Positions 10,901-22,433 of a stretch of DNA of 33,714 nt are shown one piece after another. The translations under genes and the position numbers were made by a program. Where the stretch lies: contig JAYMTA010000243.1 of NCBI GenBank assembly GCA_036897625.1, forward strand, positions 1 through 33,714. The letters run 5' to 3'. The notes beneath the pieces were generated by a model that did no database searches, had not been told where the DNA came from, and worked only from the letters and a program-made list of their open reading frames with translations. The first letter of the stretch is position 1, and each line of letters begins with the position of its first letter. The DNA comes from Pelargonium cotyledonis. Lineage: Eukaryota; Streptophyta; Magnoliopsida; Geraniales; Geraniaceae.

Positions 10901-13900
10901 TAGTTTAACTTTCTGAATATTCTTTTAATTTGATATCATCCTACAGGACATTTTGCTAAACCGGAGTATAAAGGATGCACTTGTGGCAGAGGAGAAATTC
11001 TTCCGAAGTCGTCCAGTATGACCAAGCTACCATCTAAGTTATCATTTATGACTCATATGGCTTTATATGATCAAATTATTTACTAGTACTGCTGTCATAT
11101 AGATATACAATAATATAGCTGATCGCTGTGGAGTCCCTCAGTTGGCAAAGAAGTTGAACCAGGTAGGTCATTTTGATGCTCATTCCTTCATTTCGTCCTT
11201 TTTTGTTCTTTCCCCCCAAAATAATATGATATTCTCCCTTGTATTCTTGCTACGATAACATTACCATAATCAAATTATTTGCAGATTCTAGTACAACATA
11301 TCAAGACTGTACTTCCTGGTCTAAAATCACGCATAAGTTCTGCACTGGTTTCTGTTGCTAAGGAGCATGCCAGCTACGGAGAAATTACAGAATCAAAGGC
11401 ATGTTTTATTCTTTATCAAGATTGTCCATCCTGCCTTGTTTAATCGAGTTGAAATTACTTTCTAACAAATGATGGGTCCACCCACCTTAAGAGAATTTCA
11501 TTTGCAATGTGCTGCCAACCAAACATCAGAAAATTGGCTACACATTTTTCATTTCAAATGCATTTTTGTTGAGGTTTTTGTCCATTAGTATTATTCCTTT
11601 CTGCGGTCATTTTGTTGCAGATTTTGTTTAGGCAGAATGTGTCATTGTAATGCTGCATATCATTCAGTGTTTGACATATGGACTGGTCATTACATATTCT
11701 AGTAGCAAAATGATTTTCATAGTTTGTATCTTCTGTCTGTAGTTATTTCCTTAACTCACGCACAACCTACATTTTTGGATTGTTTATGTCAGCGATAGTC
11801 CGCTTGATATTAAATGTATCTAATTTCCACCTTCCAGTCTTCTCTTTCTGATTTCTTTGTACTTATAGTTCATTTTTATGAAACACTTTATGATCAATAG
11901 GCTGGTCAAGGGGCTCTTCTTCTGAACATTCTTTCAAAATATTCTGAAGGTAAACATCATGTTGCTTTCATCTTTGTCTTAGACTCTCATTTGAAGTCAT
12001 CAACCTTTATTTTTCCCTGCTCAAATCATACTTGATTCATTCTTTGTTCATGAATGCTTTGTTGGAAACAGCATTTTCTTCAATGGTTGAGGGAAAAAAT
12101 GAAGAAATGTCAACATCTGAGCTGTCTGGTGGAGCACGAATCCACTATATTTTTCAATCGATCTTTGTGAAGAGCTTGGAGGTATGTTTTTATTTTAGTA
12201 TAATTTTAACACGTACCTTTTCTGGATCAAGTTTTATCTTCTTGTTTTCTGGTAAGCCTTATATTCACGGTCCCTTGTTCCATGTTTTATCATTGCAATT
12301 AACTCAACATTCAAAAAGAATCTGGAAACAGATTTTCTCTGGCATCTGAAGCAATTTGTTCTTTTATGCAGGAGGTGGATCCTTGTGAGGACTTGACTGA
12401 TGATGACATTCGAACTGCCATTCAGAATGCTACTGGTCCCAGATCTGCATTATTTGTACCAGAAGTACGTTCTGTTCTAATATATGTATTATATTTCTTT
12501 TTCGTGAAATTTAAATGTACTTGTCAAACACTGTGTGCGTTTGAACATATATACTTGTATGCCATGCATGTGCTTTATGTAGTTCTCAATGGATTTGTAT
12601 ACATAGCATATGCTTTAAATTTAATTTCATCTGTATAGGTGCCATTTGAAGTTCTTGTACGGAGGCAGATAGCTCGATTGTTAGATCCAAGTCTTCAGTG
12701 TGCCCGTTTTATATATGATGAATTAATGAAGGTATAGAAATTCTGATAGATCCATCTTTCTAGGCTGAAGGTTTGATCTGCTGCATGTCTTGAACTCTGA
12801 AATGATCTGTTTATCCTTTCAGATTAGCCATCGCTGTCTGGTAAACGAACTGCAGCGATTTCCAGTTCTGAGGAAACGAATGGATGAAGTCATTGGGAAC
12901 TTTCTGCGAGAAGGCCTTGAACCCTCTGAGACAATGATAGGACACATTATTGAGATGGAGGTAGCTGAAATAAACATAATTCGAATCTTATGCATTGTGG
13001 ACACTTAAAGCATGTGAGTGGTGTAGATATATCTTTTTTTGAACAACTTCATCATCTTGAATTTGCAGATGGACTACATAAATACTTCACACCCAAATTT
13101 TATTGGTGGGAGTAAAGCTGTAGAAACTGCAATGCAACAGGTCAAGTCTTCTAAGGTGGTTTCTCTTCCCCTTTCTAGGCATAAGGTATTATCACTCATC
13201 AATGACAGTGATTAATAGTTTTGTTTGTCCAAATCTATATTTCTGTTCTTAGATAATTCTTTTTATGAATAGGATGGTGTAGAGCATGATAAAGCCCCTA
13301 CATCTGAAAGAAGTGTGAAATCTAGAGCTATTCTTGCTAGACCTGTAAATGGAATTGTTCCTGATCAGGTATGTGATACTTGTCTCTTTGCTGGGTAAAC
13401 AAGCCTTTCTATAATTGCAATTTTCTAGTCTTGAATAGTTAATGCCACGATAAAGTTTTATTTGGGTGATCATGGATTCATGGGAGGAAGATTCCTGAAG
13501 CTATTTGAATTTGGTTAATTCATCATCGTCGCGTTCCTCTCATTAGTCCTGTTTTATAATCTCTATTTGATGACAGGGTGTTCGACCTCTGCAAGATGGT
13601 GACAAAGGTGCTACTTCTGGTAAGGTGTTAGTTAGAAAATGTCCCCCTTTCTACAATTGTTAACTTCATTATGTACAGGTGCTTGCCGCTTAATCCTCTA
13701 AGGTAGCATTTGGATAATGATTTTTGGTTTGGGAATGAGAATGAAGAATGACAATGAGATTCACATTGATGATGTTTGTATTAGGATTCCCTCATATCCG
13801 TTCCAATTTCCGTTCTTATAAACAAGTTGATTTAGTCCTAATATGGATGGAAATGACAATCATTCTAGACATTTTAACATCTGATATTGATTATTATTTT

Positions 13901-15409
13901 TTATTTTTTTCGGTAACGTTCCTTTACATCAATGAGTCAATGACAACTGACATACACTGAAAAATTAGATCAATTTCATTTTCCAACAAATTATTTGCTC
14001 AATTACATTGAGAATGGAGGGAATGGCAATGTGAAAGGGGTTTTTTAAATATACAGTGTAGTTGCTTCTGGTTGCTAAAAGTAGTTTTTGCTATTGTAAT
14101 AACTGAAATGGAACTAGAATTATGAATGTTCTTAATTTGTGCATCAATGATCAATCAGGAAGCATAGCTAGTTCAACCTGGGGAATTTCATCAATTTTTG
14201 GTGGGAGCGATAACCGAGTGGCTCCAAAAGAGAACTTTATAAACAAGTCTTATAATGAACCTGTTCATGCCATGGAGCAAGCTTTGTCTATCATCCATTT
14301 GAGAGAGGTATGTGCAAGGGCTTACCTGTCCAACATTCTGCTTCCATTTAACTTTTTTTCTCTCGTCATAATTCTAACAAACATAATTGTGATATACTTG
14401 AAGCCCCCAACAGTCTTGAGGCCCTCAGAAAGCCACTCAGAGCAGGAGAATGTTGAAATTGCAATCACAAAGCTACTCTTGAGATCATACTATGACATTG
14501 TTAGGAAGAATATTGAGGATTCAATACCTAAAGCAATTATGCATTTCCTGGTAATTTTATCTGCCTTGTAGTATCCTTTCAGCAATAATTCTATGAGCAA
14601 TGCCCTGGTTTTAGTTTATTGTTAGATTTTCTATAACTAAAACCGATCTCTAGCAATTTCTAATTTTTGATACCTGCAGGTAAACCATGCAAAACGTGAG
14701 CTGCACAATGTCTTCATAAAAAAACTTTATAGGTGAGCATAAGTGTCCACTGGTTGCTTCAAATTATTGCTACTTGATTATGTAATTGCCAACTGTAATA
14801 CTGCATTAGAACTTGCCTTTAGTGTTGACTGGTCCGTGTGCTATATCTATTTTGTTATCCAAAACAGAGAGAACTTGTTTGAAGAGATGTTGCAAGAACC
14901 TGACGAGGTTGCCGCAAAGAGAAAGCGCACTCGCGATACACTCCGAGTTCTTCAACAAGCTTTCCGGGTTAGTTTTTTCTTGATCTATGTAAATGGCCAG
15001 CGGTTATGTGAATCTAATATCTTGAGGATCTTAGTTAATATAGGCTTGCTTGAATCGCCTTTTGGATTTTCATTTATGGTTTTCAGAACTCCCTATAAAT
15101 GCAAAATTGTATTTACTTGCGCTTCTATTTTGGTAGACACTGGATGAATTGCCCTTGGAAGCAGAAACAGTGGAGAAGGGTTACGGTTTGGGTGGTGGCG
15201 ATACCACAGGGTTGCCAAAGATCCATGGGTTGCCAACGTCATCACTGTATTCAACAAGCAGTGGCTCGTATGATTCTTACACGGCTTCTCCCAAGAACAA
15301 TAGGTCTCGGAAGTCAACTCATTCTGGGGAGCTACAATATGCCAATGCAGATTCCAATGGAAGCGGACGGAGTTACATGCCAGGTTTCTATCCATCTAAT
15401 GATGGGTAA
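7984..15409 (+). CDS. DRP3: Dynamin-related GTPase, DRP3A/DRP3B type (organelle fission)
   Basis: Exons: 7984(?)-8355, 9370-9652, 9735-9763, 9891-9992, 10947-11015, 11103-11162, 11285-11398, 11901-11949, 12072-12181, 12372-12464, 12639-12731, 12823-12960, 13069-13185, 13273-13368, 13577-13619, 14159-14307, 14404-14550, 14680-14732, 14868-14967 and 15137-15409. All join in frame, about 814 residues from 8029, against about 808 in Arabidopsis DRP3A. Motifs, numbered from 8029: G1 GSQSSGKSS (38-46), G2 Thr in DICTRRP, G3 DLPG (143-146), G4 TKLD (212-215). Then come the dynamin middle region, a variable linker (exons 13-16) and the GTPase effector domain (exons 17-19, with [17 protein letters not shown]). 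No PH or Pro-rich domain is present, as expected for DRP3. Family role: rings that constrict mitochondria and peroxisomes. Oddities: no in-frame ATG in exon 1, where the frame is open only back to a TAG at 7981-7983, and a GC donor after exon 7. Confidence 0.93.
10699..10735. repeat. (ATTTT)n microsatellite
   Basis: About six consecutive attttat-type units lie in the 954-bp intron 4 of the DRP3 gene. Simple-sequence repeat with no other apparent role. Confidence 0.85.
11399..11900 (+). other. GC-AG intron (DRP3 intron 7)
   Basis: Exon 7 ends ...GAATCAAAG and the intron begins gcatgt; it ends caatag before GCTGGTCAAGG. Family alignment (ESK then AGQGALLLN) fixes the junction and no in-frame GT donor is nearby. 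The donor AAG|GCATGT matches the usual strong context of the minor GC-AG class. Confidence 0.85.
13690..14070. mobile_element. Possible MITE-like insertion in DRP3 intron 15
   Basis: Intron 15 is long (13620-14158). It contains a block starting gcatttggataatgattttt and continuing gggaatgagaatgaagaatg, wording typical of left ends of plant hAT-like MITEs and shared in part with the 3330-3485 segment. A clean matching right end and target-site duplication were not found, so boundaries are approximate. Confidence 0.25.
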
Positions 15410-16338
15410 GCTGTCAAAACGAAAACGTATTTTCGGTCATAATCTTTTTACTGCTATCAAGCATTATATTCATTTAATTGATTAGTCCAATATATCCAAA
15501 GATAATTGGAGTAGTACCACCTATGGAGCCGAATCGTTTGGGGAGTAACAGTTTTGTTTAAGTTGAAGTTTGGATCTCAAATACTGGGCACTGCCTGCTA
15601 TATGATATAAGGTTTGATGATTCATTGTTCCGTGAAGCTCCGTAGAAGAATAATTGGAGCAAACCTGTAATCAACTATGTGATTGTAGTCGTTTATAAAT
15701 TTCGTCTTCTGTATACTGTCTTGAGTTGCTTATCTTTACACGATACAGTAATGGTTGAGTCAATGAGCAGACCCGTCTTGTCATGTCTACATTACATGTA
15801 ATGGTTCAGAAGTAATGTTTTTGTGTCAGCTTCGTAGGAGGTAGAGATTGCTCAAAGAAACTAGTTTCTTCAGTTAAACATTGGGCTAAAGACGTTTCAT
15901 CCAAAAACTCGAGCACAGCTCCACTGTAAGTTCTTTTCATCTTATGTCTGCATTACATGTAATCGTTCAAACGTAAACTTTGTGGGTCAGCCTCGTAGGA
16001 GGTAGAGATGAAACTAATTTGTTCGGTTAAACATTAAGGCAAAAGCCTTTTCCTCCAAAAACTCGCGCACTAGTTCTTTTCAGAGTGATGTGACGTGATG
16101 ATAGATTCGTGAACTGCTAGCAACCACCAAGAGGCAAATGAAAATCAAACTAAGTAGTTGAAACTATTCACATTTTGTTAATTAGAGGTACCAACAACCA
16201 AGTCGATGCTGTCAAACATTTCAATACAAAAGATAAAAAAATTGTTGCAAGACATTTAAACACTTCTAAAAAAAAATCTAATGTTAGTAAAATCAGCACT
16301 GTGCCTTGCCCGAGCAAGGATTTTGATCAACATGTCAT
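15410..16338. other. 3' flank of DRP3 and intergenic region
   Basis: Contains the likely DRP3 3' UTR, a possible alternative terminal exon (15486-15562, see findings) and an imperfect tandem repeat (15783-16085). No other coding sequence was recognised. The next gene converges from the minus strand with its stop at 16339-16341. Confidence 0.5.
15783..16085. repeat. Imperfect tandem repeat, period about 161 bp
   Basis: Copy 1 starts atgtctacattacatgtaat at 15783 and copy 2 starts atgtctgcattacatgtaat at 15944. Shared blocks follow in order: cgtaggaggtagagat, gttaaacatt, ccaaaaactcg and agttcttttca. Copy 2 carries small deletions. Non-coding. Confidence 0.8.
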
Positions 16339-19300
16339 TCAGGTACCCGGCCAGTCAGTACCCATGTCTGAATCAATATCAGCCATATCAACCTGTACAT
16401 TATCAGTGTGCATATGAGACTAAACATCTCCCGAATTAAACCAAATTGAAGCTTATCTTTAAACAACCTAAATGGCTCGAGTCAGACTTGCTTACCTGTT
16501 CATCAAAATTGGAAGGGATCTCAAATTCTGTCCCTGATGCAGTACCCAACTCATCCAGAGTATCCTGCAGCTCCTGACATAAATAAGACGGTTCATACTT
16601 TCAGAATACATGTCGATCCTATTTTACACGGACGGTTGAAAAGCTAGTATCCATGATAGGCAGAATTAAAATAAATACCATCCAAATTAAACTCTAGGCC
16701 TTAACAAGAGAGCTTAAGAACATAATACGTTAAAGGACTTGACATCTACCATTGTCTAACACAAAGGTTATCAGTAACATGTTACTGTAGGCATAGTGAA
16801 GCTACCCAATACCACCTAAACCAAAAAAAGTTTGCTAATATATACTTGACAACCAAGGTAAGTATAAACCTGTCATTACGATTACACATTGAACAAATAG
16901 AAAACAAAATACCTCTTCGTCGAGGTTGACTGATGTGTTGTCCATTTGCATTGCCAAATTAACATTAATGGCTCCTACTGTTCCCATTGAGTCCTGTCCA
17001 GATATGTCAATCCAAAAATTAATAACAAACATACTAGCCACAACCAACCAGTTAGATAACTTTACTCATGGACAAGCTTTTGAAGTTGAAACAAACAGGA
17101 TCATAAATATTGAAAACAAAATATTATAAATGCATCATAAATTCACTACAGTTTAAAACGGATATATTAATATATGGTTATACTAGGAAATAAAATATTT
17201 TTACAACTCAAATAAAATGGGTCTCTCAATGACACAATGAAGTATACTTCCACAGCCCAAATTATTAAACCTTCAAACTAAATGAAATAATACACAAAAG
17301 TTCAAGAAGTGTCAACCTCTCTTTACATTTAGGCACCCTAATCCAAGCCATGGCGGCTGAGGCCATGTATGTAGGACTTGTCAACCCAACTTAAACCAAG
17401 CCCATCCCCCCTTTTACATATTTGGCACTCATTTCAAGGAATTTAACTAGCCTGGTAGGTGGTCTCTACTAGGTTGCTTGAAGGATAGGTCTAACGACAA
17501 CTCATTAGTATGAAGACAAACGCAGTGTAACATACCTTCCAGTCTGAAGAAAAAGAAAGAAAAAAGTTATCATACCTGCTCCTTCAGCCTCAAGGACTTA
17601 TTTTTGTGATCCAATTGTACAGGCTTAGTTTCTTCTGGGCTTCCCTAATAATTTGAAAGGAAGCAGGCAAGCAAATGATGAGACAATAGATCAATAGTGA
17701 TTTATGGATCACATACAGCTATAAAATTGTAATATGTTTTAAGTACATCCACTAAAAATCCCAATGTCCGGGAAGATCAATTTACTTAATCTGAAACTCA
17801 ACTAATTCAAAGAAATCATACCAGCTCATCATGGTCTGGATAGGAATTCTCTGGTTCTATGTTAAGTGGCTTAATATCAATTGGAGTTCCCTGTAGAATA
17901 TGTTCATAATCAAATTTTTCAATCAAGATAAGATTATGTTCAAAGAAATGAAATTAGTTCTAAAGACCCCTATCAGAAAATTTTGGTTGACTTCCACATA
18001 CAAAGCAATACCAGATAATAAAACACCAGTCATGACTGTTGTCTGTTAATTCCTATTTCAAGTAAAGATGAAAGAAAAAAAAGGTGGATCTCTACAATAT
18101 TTTTGTAATAGTAACAAAAAAAGATCCAATAGAAGGAAAGTTTACGAAAGAGGTTAATAATTCCAGAATACATACTAGCTCATTCTGATCTATAGAAACA
18201 TTTCTTCCCCCTTTTGACAGATCCCTCAAAGTTCCCTTCAAATGCAATAGGCATTATGAGATATGGGTCAGCATAGCCAAAAACACGGAAAATTATTACA
18301 AACGTCTAGTTCAGGATCATTAAAGCTTAATTATACACAAATGAGCACATAAGCAAAATTTAAATTTATAGAAAAGAAATCTGCAGACCAAACTCCAATG
18401 ATGTACAACGAACAAGGGATGATAATGTTCTCCAACATGACAGGTGATACCTAACTAATAAAACCATAACATGTGTGAGGGACATTATTATTGGAATACA
18501 TATATCAGTGGAGATCAAAATATCCCTGTGAGGAGGCTTATCCATTTGAAAACAGCAAGACCCTAAACCCAGTGTTAAATGCTGAATTTATTTCACATAT
18601 GCAGGACCTGGTATGCAAACAACTGTAAATAACCAGACATTAAAGAACAAACTGCCCTTGAGCTGCTGATCAGCATATATTTCTTGTGCTAAATTAAGTC
18701 AGGGAGTTATTCTCACTATGAGTTTTAGATGCCAAAGTATGTTTGTATTAGAGATGAAGCACAATTCTAGACATCCCTTTTATGCATGAATAAATAAAGG
18801 AAACATGCATGCTATCACTATTATGATGCATATTCATTAACACGTGTAGAGCAGAATGTTAGCCTGATTATGTAATAAAATAGCACTTATTATGAATAAA
18901 TGCAGAGATTATGAATACGGAACATTATGTTGAACAGATTTTACCTACCTTATTCGCCCACATAAGTCCACAAGCATTGCAAAGAGTTCTAGGACCAGCT
19001 GGGCCTCGTCGCATTGCTGGAGTAGACTTTTCACCTGTTCCACAATGCAGACATCTACGTTCACTAGAAGAAATATGCGACAACAAAGCCAGCAAAAAAA
19101 CAAGCACAGAATTAGTGTCAGTTAATGACTTAAGAACAATCAAGATGAAACACCTACAAAATTAAGTTCTACAATTTAAACTCACACATATTCCAGACGA
19201 GGCGTGCCATCGCTTGAATCCCAATTTCCTTCATCTGTTTTGTAAGAGTCCTTCACAGATGCAAACTGACCATTTTTGCGGTGCATCCTAGCAGAAAATA

Positions 19301-21127
19301 GAAGTGCATTTAATAAAAGAATGGGCACCTAGATAATTTCAAATGATCTAAGAAATGTTGGTCATAAAGGTAAAATTTGACCAAGAATAGCACATCAAAC
19401 GACTCTACTTATTCAAAATACTAAAGAAAGAAGCTTTGCTTCAAGATACCAGTTTTGCTCACAATCACTAAAGACGGTTCGGTTACCCTGAGGCTAACAA
19501 ATAAAGTAACCAAATCACACAGTGCAACGTCGCACCCTACATATAATTAATGGACAAATTCAATAAAATCACTATCATATACATAACGGGCTGCTCTATA
19601 TTCTAGTCTCCCATATAAAAAAATTGCCATTACAGCTTGCAATTACCTCTGAGCTACCTCCTTTCGGCAAGTATACCGAATTTTCTTCTCAAAACACCTC
19701 TCTTTCCGCTTTTCACGGAACCTAACCAGGGAGGCAATTCTTCTTGAAAGTTTCGAACCTCGTGAAGCATCACCAACACCCTGGAATACAAGATATAAAA
19801 ACACCAAACGAACTTTTAAGAATTAATACTCTCCAAGCAAAATCAAAGTGATGTAGTATTACCCTGGCATTCTGCTGTAGCAGAAACTCAGAGCTAGGCA
19901 CACTACTTGGTACATCACGCCCGCCCAATAGTAACAGCACAGCTTGCACCTGTCATAAAGATACCGGAGCAAATTAAGAGAACATACTCAATCGCCAGAT
20001 CTTTCTAAGAAGGCCCGCCGTCCCAGGAAACTATTACAAGTTAAAAAAGAATTGATGTGTACATTAGGACAAAACATGCATTTGCGAATTCTAAAAGAGT
20101 ATCACAATGTTTACACACTGCACCATAGGAAAAATATGAAACTTCCAAAATTTTGATTCTAGTACACATTCAAGTACCTCACTTTCGAATATAGTTAGAT
20201 TGTAAGTTCTTAACCTACAGTATTGACTATTGTAACCACTCAAAGGAGGAACATGGAACTCAACATATCCTGTTAGCATGGCGCAGTAGAGAGCGCAGGC
20301 AAACAATTTAACTCGGCCCCTTACTAGTTCATCATATCAGCTACTACAAGTAGGTATTTTACATCCCAGAAAGAAACTACATAAAATCTAATAATTGGCT
20401 TGCACAGCAAAATATAAAAACAAGAAATCTATAACATTTGAAGTTTTTTACACTCGGTTACTAGCAATTCACTGCTAGACACAACAAGACATGAAATCCA
20501 TGAAATTAAAGTTCCAATGACGACATCAATTCACCAGGAAGAATAAAAAGACCAAGAGCGAAAAGGCGGAAATTGATCAACTCTGTCCAATCTCAGCAAA
20601 ATTTCCTTAACAAAAACGCATTGACAGAACACAATTACCATTTTTTTAATACTGAAACCAAACAGCCCAAGCACAAACTCACAAAATTGGCTAAATGAGA
20701 AACTAATTTGAGCAAGAACTCAGCTAAACAAGACCAAAATCACTTCCATTTCGTCATCATTTCTCAGAAACCAAACACTTTTAGCAAGCCAAAAACAGCA
20801 GCTAACCTTCTGAGGTGTAACAGCTGGGAACACATAAACCTCCCCTTCGAAAGCGATAGTAAGCTCACTAGTCCGACTCAACTGAGCACCTCCTCCTCCT
20901 CCTCCACCAGAACTATCCACCTGAGCATCCTCCACACCATAATGACTCACACCTTCCTCTCCGCCGGCGTCCACCGCCACCAACTCAAACCCTCCCCCTT
21001 CGCCGTCGATCCGTATCGGAATCTGCTGATGCATGTACTGATGGTGACGATGATGATCCTCCTCCTCCCGCTCCCCATACTGTGCCATCATTTGCAGTGG
21101 CTGTGAATGCAAATTAACCATGCTCAT
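16339..21127 (-). CDS. GATA zinc-finger protein with TIFY and CCT domains (ZML-like), 389 aa
   Basis: Ten exons on the minus strand: 20807-21127, 19863-19949, 19647-19780, 19186-19287, 18949-19063, 18176-18235, 17822-17890, 17576-17644, 16913-16993 with 16496-16573, and last 16339-16392. Together they form one frame. Domain order: acidic, His/Gly-rich N-terminus; TIFY motif TIAFEG (residues 90-95); CCT domain in exon 3 ([20 protein letters not shown]); class-III type GATA finger CX2CX20CX2C (Cys about 219, 222, 243, 246) with [13 protein letters not shown]; then a long acidic tail of short phase-0 exons ending TDWPGT. Family role: nuclear transcription factors binding GATA-like sites; the ZML group of TIFY proteins takes part in light and stress responses. 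The start could be Met1 or Met3 (ATGs at 21127 and 21121). Intron 1 is about 860 bp. It is one half of a head-to-tail pair with the gene at 22434-26333. Confidence 0.92.
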
Positions 21128-22433
21128 CCCTCAGAGCATCACACAGTACACAGCACCGCACTTTCAATACCTTCTCCCGCAAAACCAGGACACTTCAGAG
21201 AGTACACAGAGCGCAGTTACTGAGTTTTTATGAAAATTTTCAAACAAAAATTCTACAGATTAAACCCTAAATGGAACTCGGGGAAAGAGAATGTATACAT
21301 ACATACAGTGTACCTGTATGTATATATTGGGAGTATATGAAAATAAATAAATAAATAAAAATATATAGGAATAAATGTAATTTAATTTAATTTATTGATA
21401 ATATTATTCTGACGCTAAAAATGGATAAATATTCAAAGCTCTTCTTCTCTTGTTTCCTAGAAAACACTCCATTCAGAAACTCAGACAATTCATCAACACA
21501 TTTTTTTATATATTTTTTAAAATTTAATAACAGTACTGTGAAAGATTCGAAACGGTGGCGTATTGTTTGTTGGGAGAGAATCCGAACCGTCCATTTTGTG
21601 GACTATGGGCCCTGGTGAGATGTGAATCGAACGGACAGTAGGAGAGGGTGGTGGGGACACGACACGATGGACGATCAAGATACCACTTTGAATTGCCGTT
21701 GAAATTAGATCCAACGGCTGAAATATGGTGATGTTCTGTTATAGAAAAAATGGTGTATTATTTTGATTTAGAAATTTATTTTGAGTTGGGGAATTGGGAT
21801 GTGAATTAGTGAAATTTCAAATATGAATCGACTCGGAAAAATCAAATTTTGTTATCAACCAATTTCGATGTTAACACCCGAGAAAGGCTGACGAACCAGC
21901 CACTCCTACGCACCTGACATAAATAATGACGACCTAGTCAAGAAATAGATCACCCAATTCATAGATCGACTAATCTAACTAAAAGAAACATTAAGAAGAC
22001 CCAAACTATCAAACAAAATGTCTTTTAATTATCATACCATAAATTACCCTCCCCTCCGCTTTGTAAAACTCGATGTGAAGTAAAATTTCAAGTATGATTT
22101 TACTCGATTTTCACATTTTCATCTATATGGTCTCGGAGTTAAGGATGTAAATTGATATGCTAAGGGTAAACATTTACAATAAGAAAGTAGAGTATAAGAA
22201 ATTTCTAATTTTACATTTGGATGCTCAAATCAGCATGAAAGGTCCAAATCATTTTAGAAGAATTCATGTAGATTACATGCTATAAGTACTAAAACATATC
22301 CCAGGTTGCAATTGAAGGCACTGTTATCATATTTACATTCGAATATAAGCAATGCTCAAAATTATTACAAACAAACTCGGGATTGTATAACATCTTTCCC
22401 GTCACATTCTCAGCAATTAAATAAATTCGTCAC
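21128..22433. other. Intergenic region between the two GATA/TIFY genes
   Basis: Holds the promoter and leader of the 16339-21127 gene on the minus strand, including tatatatt near 21320 that could serve as its TATA box (weak) and an aaat simple repeat at 21340-21360. It also holds the 3' flank of the 22434-26333 gene. No coding sequence was recognised; the short frames in this region have no domain or splice context. Confidence 0.5.
21340..21360. repeat. (AAAT)n microsatellite
   Basis: Five consecutive aaat units upstream of the first GATA/TIFY gene. Confidence 0.8.

Noticed and set aside
14122..14571. Plus-strand 149-codon frame
   Set aside because: A read-through of DRP3 exons 16 and 17 with the 96-bp intron between them; not a separate gene.
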